Assembly (NCBI RefSeq): GCF_000183405.1
Contig: NC_014758.1
Span: forward strand, 1,116,001 to 1,180,000
Reading direction: 5' to 3'
From: Calditerrivibrio nitroreducens DSM 19672
GTDB taxonomy: Bacteria > Chrysiogenota > Deferribacteres > Deferribacterales > Calditerrivibrionaceae
DNA length: 64,000 nt
The notes under the pieces were generated by a model that was given only the letters and a program-made list of their open reading frames with translations, ran no database searches and was not told the DNA's origin. Of the stretch, positions 9,041 through 17,316 are shown piece by piece (within the stretch, counting starts at the first letter, position 1; each line of letters starts with the position of its first letter). The position numbers and the translations under genes are program-made.

Positions 9041-10741
9041 TTGCCATCTGAAATAATAAAATTACCTTCCGATATATCAAACAAAATTGCCGCCGGAGAG
9101 GTGGTGGAGCGCCCTTTCAATGTAGTAAAAGAGCTTCTGGAAAATTCTATCGATGCTGGTGCTGATAAAATAGAAATTGAAATTAATGATGGGGGGCTTT
9201 CTCTCATAAAAGTTAGCGATAATGGTAGAGGTATTCTACCTAACGACCTTCCCAATACGATAGAGAGGTATGCCACAAGCAAAATAAAGAGATTTGAAGA
9301 TATATATTCAATTAATAGCTATGGCTTTAGAGGGGAGGCTCTTGCAGCTATAAGCTCTGTATCGGATTTTAAGATACATTCCAAAAGGGATGGATATGAT
9401 GGCTTTGTACTTATAAAAAACTTTGGTGAAAATTTCGTAATAAAACCATCCCCTATCCCTAATGGCACAATCGTGGAAGTGGCCAATCTATTTCAAAAAA
9501 TACCTGTCAGGAAAAAATTTTTAAAAAATTCAAATTCAGAATATAGAGAGATTTTAAAATTTATAAAATGCTTTTCCTCTATTAATTTCAACGTTACGTT
9601 AAAGCTTATAAAAGATGGAGAAGTTGTTTTGGATCTTTTAAAAGATAACTCTATGATCGATAGAGTAAAAAAAATTTTTAATGAATCATCCCTTTTTGAA
9701 TTAAAAAATACCTATGGATCTCTAAGTATTGAGGGGGTATTATCCACACCAAACAATCAAAAATTCAGAAAAGATTATTTAATAATCTCTGTAAATAAAA
9801 GAATCGTAAAAGATTTTGGGATCATGCAATCGATTATAAACGCCTACCATAGATTGATGCCAGAAAATAGATACCCTTTTGCATTTATAAACTTAAATAT
9901 AACAGGCGATGATCTGGATGTTAATGTTCACCCCACCAAGATGGCTGTGAAATTTTTCAATTCAAACGATATATTCTCATTCGTGTACGATAGCATCAAG
10001 GCAGAGCTTAATAGCTTGACATTATCAAGTTCCCACGTTACTCAGTCCAATCAAGAACCTGATAAAAAAGATGAAATATATCAACCTAAAAACCCAGAGT
10101 TAAAATATAATATAGACTTAGAAAAGATTCTATCTTCAGAAAAAGATATATCTGTAAGAGAAAGCTATTCTAACTATTCTGATACAGACAAAGAGATTAA
10201 AATAATTGGGCAATTATTTAAAACAGTAATTCTTTGTGAAATCAATGATGAATTAGTTTTTATTGATCAGCATATTGCTCATGAAAGGGTACTTTACGAA
10301 AAATATAAAAGCATGAAAAACTCAATCCCATCAATAGTATTATACGAACCAATTATAATGGATGTATCACAGGAAGACAGAGAAATTTTGTCCAAAAATA
10401 TAGAACTATTAAATAAATTTGGTTTTGAGATTGAGTTTTTTGGAAAAGATAGTATTAAAATTTCATCTATTCCATCTTCTCTTATAAAAAGTGACCCTGT
10501 GGAAGAGTTGAAGGATATCATTGAAGAGATAAATTCATTGAAGGTATCAGAGAATGATAAGATCCCCCTAATCATGTCTTGCAAAAATGCCATAAAATCA
10601 GGCGATTACCTTACAGATTTTGAAATGGAAGAATTGGTAACTAACCTTTTCAAGACCACAAACCCCTACACCTGCCCCCACGGAAGGCCTATAATATTTA
10701 AGATGAGCAAAGAAACTATTTATAAAAAGTTTCATAGATGA
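9041..10741 (+). CDS. mutL: DNA mismatch repair protein MutL
   Basis: 566 residues. The start is TTG at 9041, supported by GGAG overlapping the end of accA and by alignment of the N-terminus with the MutL family (IIKLPSDISNKIAAGEVVERP). The GHKL ATPase motifs are ELLENSIDAGADKIEI, DNGRGI and YGFRGEALAAIS. The C-terminal domain has the endonuclease metal site DQHIAHERVLYE (family form DQHA-x2-E-x4-E) and CPHGRP near the end, so this is probably a nicking-type MutL as in bacteria without MutH. The A to I change in DQHA is minor. It overlaps miaA by 4 bp. Confidence 0.95.
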   Translation: MPSEIIKLPSDISNKIAAGEVVERPFNVVKELLENSIDAGADKIEIEINDGGLSLIKVSDNGRGILPNDLPNTIERYATSKIKRFEDIYSINSYGFRGEALAAISSVSDFKIHSKRDGYDGFVLIKNFGENFVIKPSPIPNGTIVEVANLFQKIPVRKKFLKNSNSEYREILKFIKCFSSINFNVTLKLIKDGEVVLDLLKDNSMIDRVKKIFNESSLFELKNTYGSLSIEGVLSTPNNQKFRKDYLIISVNKRIVKDFGIMQSIINAYHRLMPENRYPFAFINLNITGDDLDVNVHPTKMAVKFFNSNDIFSFVYDSIKAELNSLTLSSSHVTQSNQEPDKKDEIYQPKNPELKYNIDLEKILSSEKDISVRESYSNYSDTDKEIKIIGQLFKTVILCEINDELVFIDQHIAHERVLYEKYKSMKNSIPSIVLYEPIIMDVSQEDREILSKNIELLNKFGFEIEFFGKDSIKISSIPSSLIKSDPVEELKDIIEEINSLKVSENDKIPLIMSCKNAIKSGDYLTDFEMEELVTNLFKTTNPYTCPHGRPIIFKMSKETIYKKFHR

Positions 10742-11652
10742 AGATACCTATAATTACCGGATATACAGCTTCAGGAAAAACTGACATATCATTAAAATTA
10801 GCTGAAAAACTCGATATAGAAATAATCAGCGCAGATGCATTTCAGGTGTATAGATTTATGGATATAGGTACAGGAAAACCATCCAAAAGTGAACTCGCTA
10901 AAGTAAAACATCATCTTGTAGACTGTTTGAACCCTGACGAAGTATACTCTGCCGGGATATTTTTCGAAAAAGCAGAAACCATCATTGAAGATATTCTAAG
11001 CAGAAATAAAATCCCCCTTGTTGTTGGTGGTACAGGTCTCTATGTTGAGGTATTAACAAAAGGGATATTTAAATCCCCAGAAGTGGATAAAGAATTAAGA
11101 CTGCAGATCCTGAACGATTTGTCGGAAAAGGGTATCGATTATTTTTATCAACAACTTCTCTTGAAAGATGCTGAATATGCCAAAAAGATTTCAAAAAACG
11201 ATAAAAACAAGATTGTCAGGGCATTTGAAATCATCGAAACCACAGGGATGACCGTAACTGAAGCCCACAGGAATTTCCACAGAAACCCAAGATTTGATTA
11301 TGAAATATTCATAATAGACAAGGATAGAAAAGATCTTTACAAAAGTATCGATGAAAGAGTTTTAAAGATGTTTCAAAAAGGCTGGGTAGATGAGGTTAAT
11401 CAACTATTAAACATTGGTTATTCCCCTGAGAATCATTCATTTAAAGCAATAGGGTATAGAGAAATTGCATCTTTTATCAAAAATGGTTCCCCAACAATAG
11501 AAATACTTATACGGGACATACAAACTAAAACTCGACAATTTGCCAAAAGACAATACACATGGTTTAAACATATGGCTGGACTTAAAAGACTCTCCTCAGA
11601 CTTTCAAAACAACGTTGAGGAAATATTTAAAACAATAAAGCTATTTTGGTAA
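10738..11652 (+). CDS. miaA: tRNA dimethylallyltransferase MiaA
   Basis: 304 residues. Adds a dimethylallyl group to A37 of tRNAs that read UNN codons. The P-loop GYTASGKTD (8-16) differs from the usual GPTASGKT only at the second residue. Further signatures are SADAFQVYRFMDIGTGKPS, HHLVD, VVGGTGLYVE and the C-terminal TRQFAKRQYTWF. It begins at an ATGA overlap with mutL, the common mutL-miaA order. Its last 12 bp overlap the end of the convergent XRE-cupin gene. Confidence 0.96.
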   Translation: MKIPIITGYTASGKTDISLKLAEKLDIEIISADAFQVYRFMDIGTGKPSKSELAKVKHHLVDCLNPDEVYSAGIFFEKAETIIEDILSRNKIPLVVGGTGLYVEVLTKGIFKSPEVDKELRLQILNDLSEKGIDYFYQQLLLKDAEYAKKISKNDKNKIVRAFEIIETTGMTVTEAHRNFHRNPRFDYEIFIIDKDRKDLYKSIDERVLKMFQKGWVDEVNQLLNIGYSPENHSFKAIGYREIASFIKNGSPTIEILIRDIQTKTRQFAKRQYTWFKHMAGLKRLSSDFQNNVEEIFKTIKLFW

Positions 11653-12204
11653 ATAAACCCAGAAGATTCTGGAAATATCATTATCAAGATTCTTCACCCT
11701 ATGGCTTTTTGATGAATCAAAGTAAAAGTATTGTCCGGACAAAAGTTTGTAAGACTTTTCGTCAATTATTAGTTCCACTTTACCCTGGAGTATATACCCC
11801 TGTTCCTCACCTTCATGCTTTAAAGATTGGGAATAGCCACCTCCAGGGAAAAGCTCCACAATATAAGTTTTCATTTTAAAACTCTTATTTTTATGTAGAA
11901 GATAAAGATTGAATTCATTTTTTTTAGAGTATATTAACTCAGCATCGGAACTGAAACTAAAAACCTCTTTGTTGAAATCTGATTTTTGCTCAGATTCCTC
12001 AAAAAAATCAGCAATAGTCATATTGAAAAAAGAAACGATCTCTTTTAGCGTGGAAAGAGATGGTATGGCTTTTTCATTTTCAAGCATTGAAACGTAACTT
12101 TTAGTTTTACCTATGGCTTTAGCTAATTGCTCAAGGGTAATACCTTGAGACTTTCTCAAGTTCCTGATTTTCTTTGATATATATGATTTGTTCACTTCGA
12201 TCAA
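11641..12204 (-). CDS. XRE-family transcriptional regulator with C-terminal cupin domain
   Basis: About 187 residues. Residues 5-65 are a helix-turn-helix of the Cro/CI type (IRNLRKSQGITLEQLAKAIGKTKSYVSMLENEKAIPSL has the usual spacing). Residues about 115-185 are a cupin (GGGYSQSLKHEGEEQGYILQGK, then SHRVKNL). This architecture is common in regulators that sense small molecules such as polyamines or amino acids. The start is uncertain: TTG at 12204 or GTG at 12195, neither with a clear ribosome site. The T-tract of the HU terminator ends immediately upstream, so the gene may depend on read-through. Confidence 0.85.
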   Translation of the reverse strand: MIEVNKSYISKKIRNLRKSQGITLEQLAKAIGKTKSYVSMLENEKAIPSLSTLKEIVSFFNMTIADFFEESEQKSDFNKEVFSFSSDAELIYSKKNEFNLYLLHKNKSFKMKTYIVELFPGGGYSQSLKHEGEEQGYILQGKVELIIDEKSYKLLSGQYFYFDSSKSHRVKNLDNDISRIFWVYLPK

Positions 12205-12236
12205 AAAAAGAGGGCTTTCTGAAAAGAATGCCCTCT
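12202..12236 (-). terminator. Rho-independent terminator of the HU gene
   Basis: On the minus strand AGAGGGC (12236-12230) pairs with GCCCTCT (12215-12209). There is an inner TTCT/AGAA stem, followed by seven T (12208-12202). It begins 10 bp after the HU stop codon and ends at the predicted start of the XRE gene. Confidence 0.9.
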
Positions 12237-12246
12237 ATGAATTATA

Positions 12247-12519
12247 CTACTTAACTGAATCTTTAAATAATTTTCCAGGAGTAAATTTTGGTGCTTTTTT
12301 AGCTGGGATTTTAATCTCTTTCCCAGTTTGAGGATTTCTGCCGGTTCTAGCTTTTCTTTCGTAAACAGAAAAAGTACCGAATCCTACGAGAGTAACTTTG
12401 TCACCACTTTTAAGTGCTTCAACTACCGCTTCTTCGAAAGCCTCAAGAGCCTTCTCAGCTTCAACTTTTTTAAGACCAGCTTTTGTTGCGATTTTTTCAA
12501 TCAAATCTTTTTTGTTCAC
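12247..12519 (-). CDS. hup: DNA-binding protein HU
   Basis: Taken from GTG at 12519, where GGGAGGT is well placed; this gives the normal 90-residue HU (VNKKDLIEKIATKAGL at the N-terminus). A longer frame upstream has no family support. Signatures are VTLVGFGTFSVYERKARTGRNPQTGKEI and the C-terminal PAKKAPKFTPGKLFKDSVK. HU bends and compacts DNA as a homo- or heterodimer. It has its own promoter and a strong terminator. An IS256-type element lies immediately upstream of the promoter. Confidence 0.96.
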   Translation of the reverse strand: MNKKDLIEKIATKAGLKKVEAEKALEAFEEAVVEALKSGDKVTLVGFGTFSVYERKARTGRNPQTGKEIKIPAKKAPKFTPGKLFKDSVK

Positions 12520-12550
12520 TTTATACCTCCCAAGCGTATTAGATAAAGTT

Positions 12551-12579
12551 CCTATAATACATTTTAAAAAAAATTTCAA
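12551..12579 (-). promoter_or_regulatory. Predicted HU promoter
   Basis: On the minus strand TTGAAA (12579-12574) is followed after 17 bp by TATAGG (12556-12551). TTATAG one base earlier is an alternative -10 box. It lies between the IS element and the HU ribosome site. The IS end is about 33 bp upstream of the -35 box. Confidence 0.5.
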
Positions 12580-12603
12580 ATACTTTTTTTCGTTTAAAAA
12601 AGA

Positions 12604-12611
12604 AAATCTAA
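12604..12611. repeat. Target site duplication, left copy (AAATCTAA)
   Basis: The 8 bases AAATCTAA immediately before the element are repeated exactly at 13865-13872 immediately after it. This is a target duplication of the length known for the IS256 family. Confidence 0.85.
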
Positions 12612-12656
12612 GGTAATGTCAACTTAATTGTGTCAACCATCACCCTTGAAGCATTT

Positions 12657-13763
12657 TTATCCATTAAGAGTCTCCTCTATTATATTTGAGTACTTTAATT
12701 TTCTTTCATTATATTTTAAACTTTTATCACTAAAAAATAGATATAAAAACTTATTTGCACTCTCTTCAGAATGAAAATACCCCCTAATTCTTATATTGTC
12801 TTTAAGTTCCTTAAAACATCTCTCTAACCAATTTGTGGTACTAAAATAACTCCTTAACTTAGGATGAAATTTAAAAAAGTAACAATAACTATTTATTTTA
12901 TCTCTCAAGTTATTAAAGTATCTATAAAGCTTGCTCCATTTGTTGATAAAGGCTTGTAGCCGACTTTTAGCTTCATCTTCGTTTTTAGATTCAAACACAT
13001 ACTCCAATTCTTTTAATATCTCATCAAAATCTGATTTCCTGACTTTATTCTTAATATTTTTCTTCAAATGAAACCAGCAAAGCTGATGGTCGGCATTGGG
13101 AAATACTTCTTTAATTACTTCTCCTATACCAGGTAAATCATCACTAATGACCATTTTTACACCTCTCAATCCTCTGTTGGTCAAATTTATAAAGATATCT
13201 CTCCATACCGATGATTTCTCATCTCCACCAGGTAAACAATATGTCAATATTTCACGTCTGCCATCTGTACTAAGACCTAACACCACATAAACAGATTCTT
13301 TAGATACGGTATCCCTCTTCAACGAAATATAAGTGGCATCTATGTAAATTACAGGATAATTTTCTGTAAGTTCTCTATTCATAAATTTACTTATAACTTC
13401 TTCTGATATCTCTAAATTGGAACTTACAAACGAAGCTGATACAGAAGTACCCATAAGGTTTCTTATTACTTCTCCTGTCTTCCTTGAGCTTAAGCCAGCA
13501 GTAAATAAGGCTCTTATCACATCATCTAACATAAAAGTAACTCTTTTCCGCTCTGGAATTATGGATGGCTTAAAATTACCATCACGTGTTCTTGGTATTT
13601 CAAGCTCCATATTACCCAATATAGTTTTAGGTGTTCTTATGTAGTACCCATTCCCTCTTGTTTCTGAGTGTTCTTTCAAGTATTTTTCTCTCTCACTTAG
13701 CATTATTTCTTGTATCATTGACTTGAAATATTTGGATAATTCATTTATTATTATATTATCCAT
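12657..13763 (-). CDS. IS256-family (mutator-type) transposase
   Basis: 368 residues, a little shorter than typical IS256 transposases (about 390-400). The DDE residues are visible: Asp142 in VIYIDATYISLKR, Asp208 in MVISDDLPG, and Glu314 in NWLERCFKEL. The first spacing is 66 residues and the second about 106, as in IS256. The family HQLCWFHLKKN block lies between the second and third residues. AAAGGAGG precedes the ATG, partly inside a hairpin described separately. No frameshift or stop is seen, so the enzyme is probably active. Confidence 0.95.
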   Translation of the reverse strand: MDNIIINELSKYFKSMIQEIMLSEREKYLKEHSETRGNGYYIRTPKTILGNMELEIPRTRDGNFKPSIIPERKRVTFMLDDVIRALFTAGLSSRKTGEVIRNLMGTSVSASFVSSNLEISEEVISKFMNRELTENYPVIYIDATYISLKRDTVSKESVYVVLGLSTDGRREILTYCLPGGDEKSSVWRDIFINLTNRGLRGVKMVISDDLPGIGEVIKEVFPNADHQLCWFHLKKNIKNKVRKSDFDEILKELEYVFESKNEDEAKSRLQAFINKWSKLYRYFNNLRDKINSYCYFFKFHPKLRSYFSTTNWLERCFKELKDNIRIRGYFHSEESANKFLYLFFSDKSLKYNERKLKYSNIIEETLNG

Positions 13764-13770
13764 TTTAAAG

Positions 13771-13830
13771 TCCTCCTTTGAAGGGTTTTTTATCTTGTTC
13801 GTTGTAGATAAATACTACAACCCTTCAAGG
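13771..13830 (-). promoter_or_regulatory. Hairpin over the transposase ribosome binding site
   Basis: CCTTTGAAGGGTT (13775-13787) is complementary, with one bulge, to AACCCTTCAAGG (13819-13830). Inside it GTTGTAG (13801-13807) pairs perfectly with CTACAAC (13815-13821). The outer arm covers half of the AAAGGAGG ribosome site (13779-13772). Transcripts entering from outside the element could fold and hide the site. Confidence 0.55.
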
Positions 13831-13864
13831 GGGATTTCAATGACACAATTAATTATACACTACC

Positions 13865-13872
13865 AAATCTAA
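13865..13872. repeat. Target site duplication, right copy (AAATCTAA)
   Basis: Exact copy of 12604-12611, directly after the right end of the IS element. Confidence 0.85.
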
Positions 13873-13918
13873 AATTCAAAGGTATGTCATTTAATAATTT
13901 GTAAACTAATATAAAATT

Positions 13919-15184
13919 TTATGTTTTTAACTTCTTTATAATTATATCTATTGCACCTTTATTTTTTTTCATATAGTTAATCCCATTTTCCGCCATCAAA
14001 GCCCTTTTATCAGGGTTTGAAATAATGCTTTTAACAACTGAATAAAGCTCATCAGAATTATTCACAAGCTGAACTATCTCTTCTTTGTATAATACCTTAT
14101 AGAGTTCTGAAAAATTATAAACAAATTTACCCGATATGGTGGGGACTCCCAGGGATATCGGTTCAAGAGGGTTATGGCCACCTTTTGGTACCAGACTACC
14201 ACCAATAAAAGATAAATGACTTAAAGAATAAAAAAGTAAAAGCTCACCTAAAGTATCTACTATTAGAAGATCAAATTGTAGATGATTGTTAGGATCCCAT
14301 GCAGTTCTAAATATCGATTTTAATTTATATCTATCTGCAATATTTGAAATTTCTTTCGATCTTAAAGGATCTCTTGGAGCTATAATTAAAAATAAGTTTT
14401 TGAATTCATCCCTCAATTTTGAAAATATCTTTAAAATAATCTCCTCTTCCCCTTCATGAGTACTACCACATGTCCAAACAAACTTTCCTGATAACTTATC
14501 TTTTAATTTTGCAGATTTTTCATATATCCCCTTATCGATCTCCATATCAAACTTTATATTACCTGTAACCTCAATCTTTTCCTCACTTACCCCCAATTGT
14601 TTAAATCTAAAAGCATCTGCATGATCTCTGACGAATATCATTGTAAATCTATTTAACAAATCTAGAAATATCGGTTTTACAATAAGATACCTTTTCATAG
14701 ATTTTTCGGAAAGTCTTCCATTGACGAGAAACAGCTTTATTCCATGTTTATAGGATATATTTATGAGATTTGGCCAGATTTCGGTTTCGATGATAATTCC
14801 AATGGAGGGTTTTGTATTTTTCAAAAAAATATTTATAAAAGGTGCAAAGTCATATGGTAGATAGAAATGTTCTATACTTTCACTAAAATTTTTCTTTACC
14901 TGAGCTGAACCTGTTGGAGTGGTGGTGGTCACAAGTATATCGTAATCTGAATATGAAGATTGTAATCTTCTAATTAGAGGTGTAGCAGCATTTACCTCCC
15001 CCAGTGATAAAGCATGAATCCATATCCTTTTCTTATTAGGTAATCTTTTTACCAACCCTACCCTTTCATTCCATCTTTTCAGGTATTCCTTATTTTTAAA
15101 ACCTTTAAAGATCAAACTCAGGAGCAAAAAAGGTAAGATCGCCACAAAAATCATGTTATACATAAACAAAAATATATTTATCAT
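13919..15184 (-). CDS. waaA: 3-deoxy-D-manno-octulosonic acid (Kdo) transferase
   Basis: 421 residues, typical WaaA/KdtA length. Transfers Kdo from CMP-Kdo to lipid A precursor at the inner face of the cytoplasmic membrane. An N-terminal membrane anchor (residues 1-28) is followed by a GT-B fold. IWIHALSLGEVNAATPL contains the catalytic base, Glu63. Further signatures are TTTTPTGSAQV, IIIETEIWPNLI and the C-terminal GGSLVPKGGHNPLEP. It is the last gene of the LPS cluster, 54 bp from the IS flank. Its product starts the inner core that the neighbouring heptosyltransferases extend. Confidence 0.95.
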   Translation of the reverse strand: MINIFLFMYNMIFVAILPFLLLSLIFKGFKNKEYLKRWNERVGLVKRLPNKKRIWIHALSLGEVNAATPLIRRLQSSYSDYDILVTTTTPTGSAQVKKNFSESIEHFYLPYDFAPFINIFLKNTKPSIGIIIETEIWPNLINISYKHGIKLFLVNGRLSEKSMKRYLIVKPIFLDLLNRFTMIFVRDHADAFRFKQLGVSEEKIEVTGNIKFDMEIDKGIYEKSAKLKDKLSGKFVWTCGSTHEGEEEIILKIFSKLRDEFKNLFLIIAPRDPLRSKEISNIADRYKLKSIFRTAWDPNNHLQFDLLIVDTLGELLLFYSLSHLSFIGGSLVPKGGHNPLEPISLGVPTISGKFVYNFSELYKVLYKEEIVQLVNNSDELYSVVKSIISNPDKRALMAENGINYMKKNKGAIDIIIKKLKT

Positions 15185-15208
15185 AACATTATACCTTATT
15201 TGAATACA

Positions 15209-16288
15209 CTATTTTACCAACTTACAGTATAAATTTATATATTCTTTCACCATGTTTTCCACGGAAAATTCCTTGTCAACTATCTTCATACCATTTTTAC
15301 CAAACTTTTCTCTGAGCGATTTATCTTCCAGAAGAATTAAAAGTTTACTATACAATCCTTTTTCATCACCTTTTTCAATAAGAAAACCGTTTATACCATC
15401 CTTTACTATCTCAGGAATACCTCCAACGCTACTTGCAACAATGGGAACTCCTGCAGCCGAAGCTTGAATCAAAGAAATTCCTAAACCTTCCATATCGGCT
15501 GGATGGACCACAATATCGAGTAGACCTATCCATTTTTCAATATCTTCTCGAAAACCAGCAAAAATAAAATACATTGTTAAACCTAAATCTTTTATCATTT
15601 TTCTGAGTTTATTCTCCATTGCACCTTTACCAAAAAAGATTACTTTAACGTTAGGGAACTCTTTGATTATCTCTGGCATTATATTGATAAGGTATCTATG
15701 CCCCTTACGTTCAATAAGCTGAGCTATTACACCTATTACTATATCAGAATGGGTTAAACCAAATTCAGCTAAAAATTTCTCTTTTGACTCTGTATTCCTA
15801 AATGGTGAAGGGTCAATGACACTTCTGATGGTTTTTAATTTGGACTGATCTGTAATAACATCCGACAAAACTTTTTTAATCCCATCAGATATAGCCACTA
15901 TGTAATCGTAAAAATGATACTTGAATTTAGCTAAAAATTTAATTTCTGGATTATCCACCCTTCTGGTACAAATCGAAGGCAAATCGTTTAATCTTGCAAC
16001 CATTCCACCCCAGAAATCCACACCTTTTCTACTATGCACATGTAACAGATCTGGTTGCTCTTTTTTAATAATCTTATTTAATCTGAAGGGAAATGTAATA
16101 TCCATATCACCTAAAAAGCCTATTTCATATACTTTTGAATACATTGTAGCATATTTAGATATGGCACTTCCGGTGGGAGTTATAAGTATATTTTCAAAAC
16201 CCTCTTTCTGCAAACCTTCCAAAAGATACAATACCTGTTTAGCTCCACCATAAAGATTTCTTCCAGCTTCTATGTGTAAAATCTTCAT
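15209..16288 (-). CDS. Glycosyltransferase family 4
   Basis: About 360 residues, GT-B fold. The N-terminus ILHIEAGRNLYGGAKQVL is the acceptor-domain start of GT4 enzymes. The C-terminal donor-binding region has VIGVIAQLIERKGHRYLI and HPADMEGLGISLIQASAAGVPIV, with the E-x7-E-like pattern. ATG at 16288 or GTG at 16294 (overlapping the stop of the upstream gene) are both possible starts. It lies between waaA and two heptosyltransferases, so it probably adds a sugar to the LPS core. The donor sugar cannot be read from the sequence. Confidence 0.88.
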   Translation of the reverse strand: MKILHIEAGRNLYGGAKQVLYLLEGLQKEGFENILITPTGSAISKYATMYSKVYEIGFLGDMDITFPFRLNKIIKKEQPDLLHVHSRKGVDFWGGMVARLNDLPSICTRRVDNPEIKFLAKFKYHFYDYIVAISDGIKKVLSDVITDQSKLKTIRSVIDPSPFRNTESKEKFLAEFGLTHSDIVIGVIAQLIERKGHRYLINIMPEIIKEFPNVKVIFFGKGAMENKLRKMIKDLGLTMYFIFAGFREDIEKWIGLLDIVVHPADMEGLGISLIQASAAGVPIVASSVGGIPEIVKDGINGFLIEKGDEKGLYSKLLILLEDKSLREKFGKNGMKIVDKEFSVENMVKEYINLYCKLVK

Positions 16289-16290
16289 AT

Positions 16291-17316
16291 TCACAAATCA
16301 ACCAATTTAGTAAATTCTTTATAAACCATTTCTGGAGTTATGGCATGCATACAATCAAATCTATTGTTACAGGTGGGATTTCTTTTGCAAGGGGAACAGG
16401 AAAGTCCTGCGTATAAAACTTTTGTTTTAGGATTGGCAGTTGTCAAATACGGAACCGTCGAGCCAAAAATAGCTATGGTGTTTTTTTCAAAAGCAGTTCC
16501 CATATGTGTTAGCCCAGTATCCACACCTATGATTCCATCAGATAAATATATTATTGCCATTGCTTCAGCAAGCTTTGTTTTTCCCGAAAAGTTTTTTACA
16601 TTTTCATGTACAACCAATTTTTCAGCAGCATCATAATCATTTTTGCCACCTAAAATAATAATATCGTTATCATGGTATTCTGATGTTATTTTTTTTAAAA
16701 GTTCCTGCCAGTAGATTTCAATCCAGTATTTTTGTGGTCTTGTGGTAAAGGGTGCTATCACAAAAAATTTATCCTTAACATTTGACAATAAATTCTGCTT
16801 AATATTATTTTTTGTCTCATCTGGTACAGTTAGAAACGGTTTTTTATCCGTAATTTTGAATCCAAGTAACTCTGCAAGATATAAGTATTCAGAAGCAAAA
16901 AAACTTGCATCCCCTCCTCTGGGATATACTTTATCCAAAAAAATCCAATTAAATTCCCTCTTACCAAGACCTATCTTTTCCTTAGAACCAGATAAGAATG
17001 CCCAGATGGAACCTTTTAAAATACCATGTAAATCGATAGAGATATCAAACTGATATTTTTTCAACTTTCTAACAAACTGTAAAATTTCTATTATCAGGGT
17101 AACAAATTTTAATTTCTTAAATAACCATTTCCACCTATCAACCGGTAAAGAGATTACTTCGTCAATACGATCATTGCCGTATAAGATTGATGATAATGGG
17201 CTATTCACCAGCCAGTAAATTTTGACCTTACCAGATTCTTTTAAAGGTTTTAACATAGTTGTGGCAAATACAATATCACCTATGGCAGATAATCTAATAA
17301 GTAAAATTTTTTTCAT
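16291..17316 (-). CDS. Glycosyltransferase family 9 (LPS heptosyltransferase-type), copy A
   Basis: 341 residues. The N-terminus MKKILLIRLSAIGDIVFATT is a textbook GT9 start. IIGVDTGLTHMGTAF and IAIFGSTVPYLT carry the donor-binding DTGLTH motif. The C-terminus has a cysteine cluster (CSPCKRNPTCNNRFDC) typical of WaaC/WaaF-like proteins. It transfers ADP-heptose to the Kdo-lipid A core in known family members. It starts with an ATGA overlap on the upstream GT9 gene, so the two are translationally coupled. Confidence 0.9.
   Translation of the reverse strand: MKKILLIRLSAIGDIVFATTMLKPLKESGKVKIYWLVNSPLSSILYGNDRIDEVISLPVDRWKWLFKKLKFVTLIIEILQFVRKLKKYQFDISIDLHGILKGSIWAFLSGSKEKIGLGKREFNWIFLDKVYPRGGDASFFASEYLYLAELLGFKITDKKPFLTVPDETKNNIKQNLLSNVKDKFFVIAPFTTRPQKYWIEIYWQELLKKITSEYHDNDIIILGGKNDYDAAEKLVVHENVKNFSGKTKLAEAMAIIYLSDGIIGVDTGLTHMGTAFEKNTIAIFGSTVPYLTTANPKTKVLYAGLSCSPCKRNPTCNNRFDCMHAITPEMVYKEFTKLVDL

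Larger units (their letters stand above)
12612..13864 (-). mobile_element. Complete IS256-family insertion sequence, 1253 bp
   Basis: The left end begins GGTAATGTCAACTTAATTGT. The reverse complement of the right end begins GGTAGTGTATAATTAATTGT. The first 24 bases match at 20 positions, including a perfect TTAATTGTGTCA, and a subterminal CCCTTGAAG is also shared (12643-12651 and 13831-13823 reversed). Identical 8-bp direct repeats flank it. It contains one intact transposase gene on the minus strand. The intact ends, intact gene and perfect target duplication suggest a recent insertion. It sits between the LPS cluster and the HU promoter. Confidence 0.93.

Noticed and set aside
12643-12651. 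CCCTTGAAG near the left IS end taken as the true terminal repeat
   Set aside because: It is subterminal. The outer GGTA ends fit the 8-bp direct repeats exactly.
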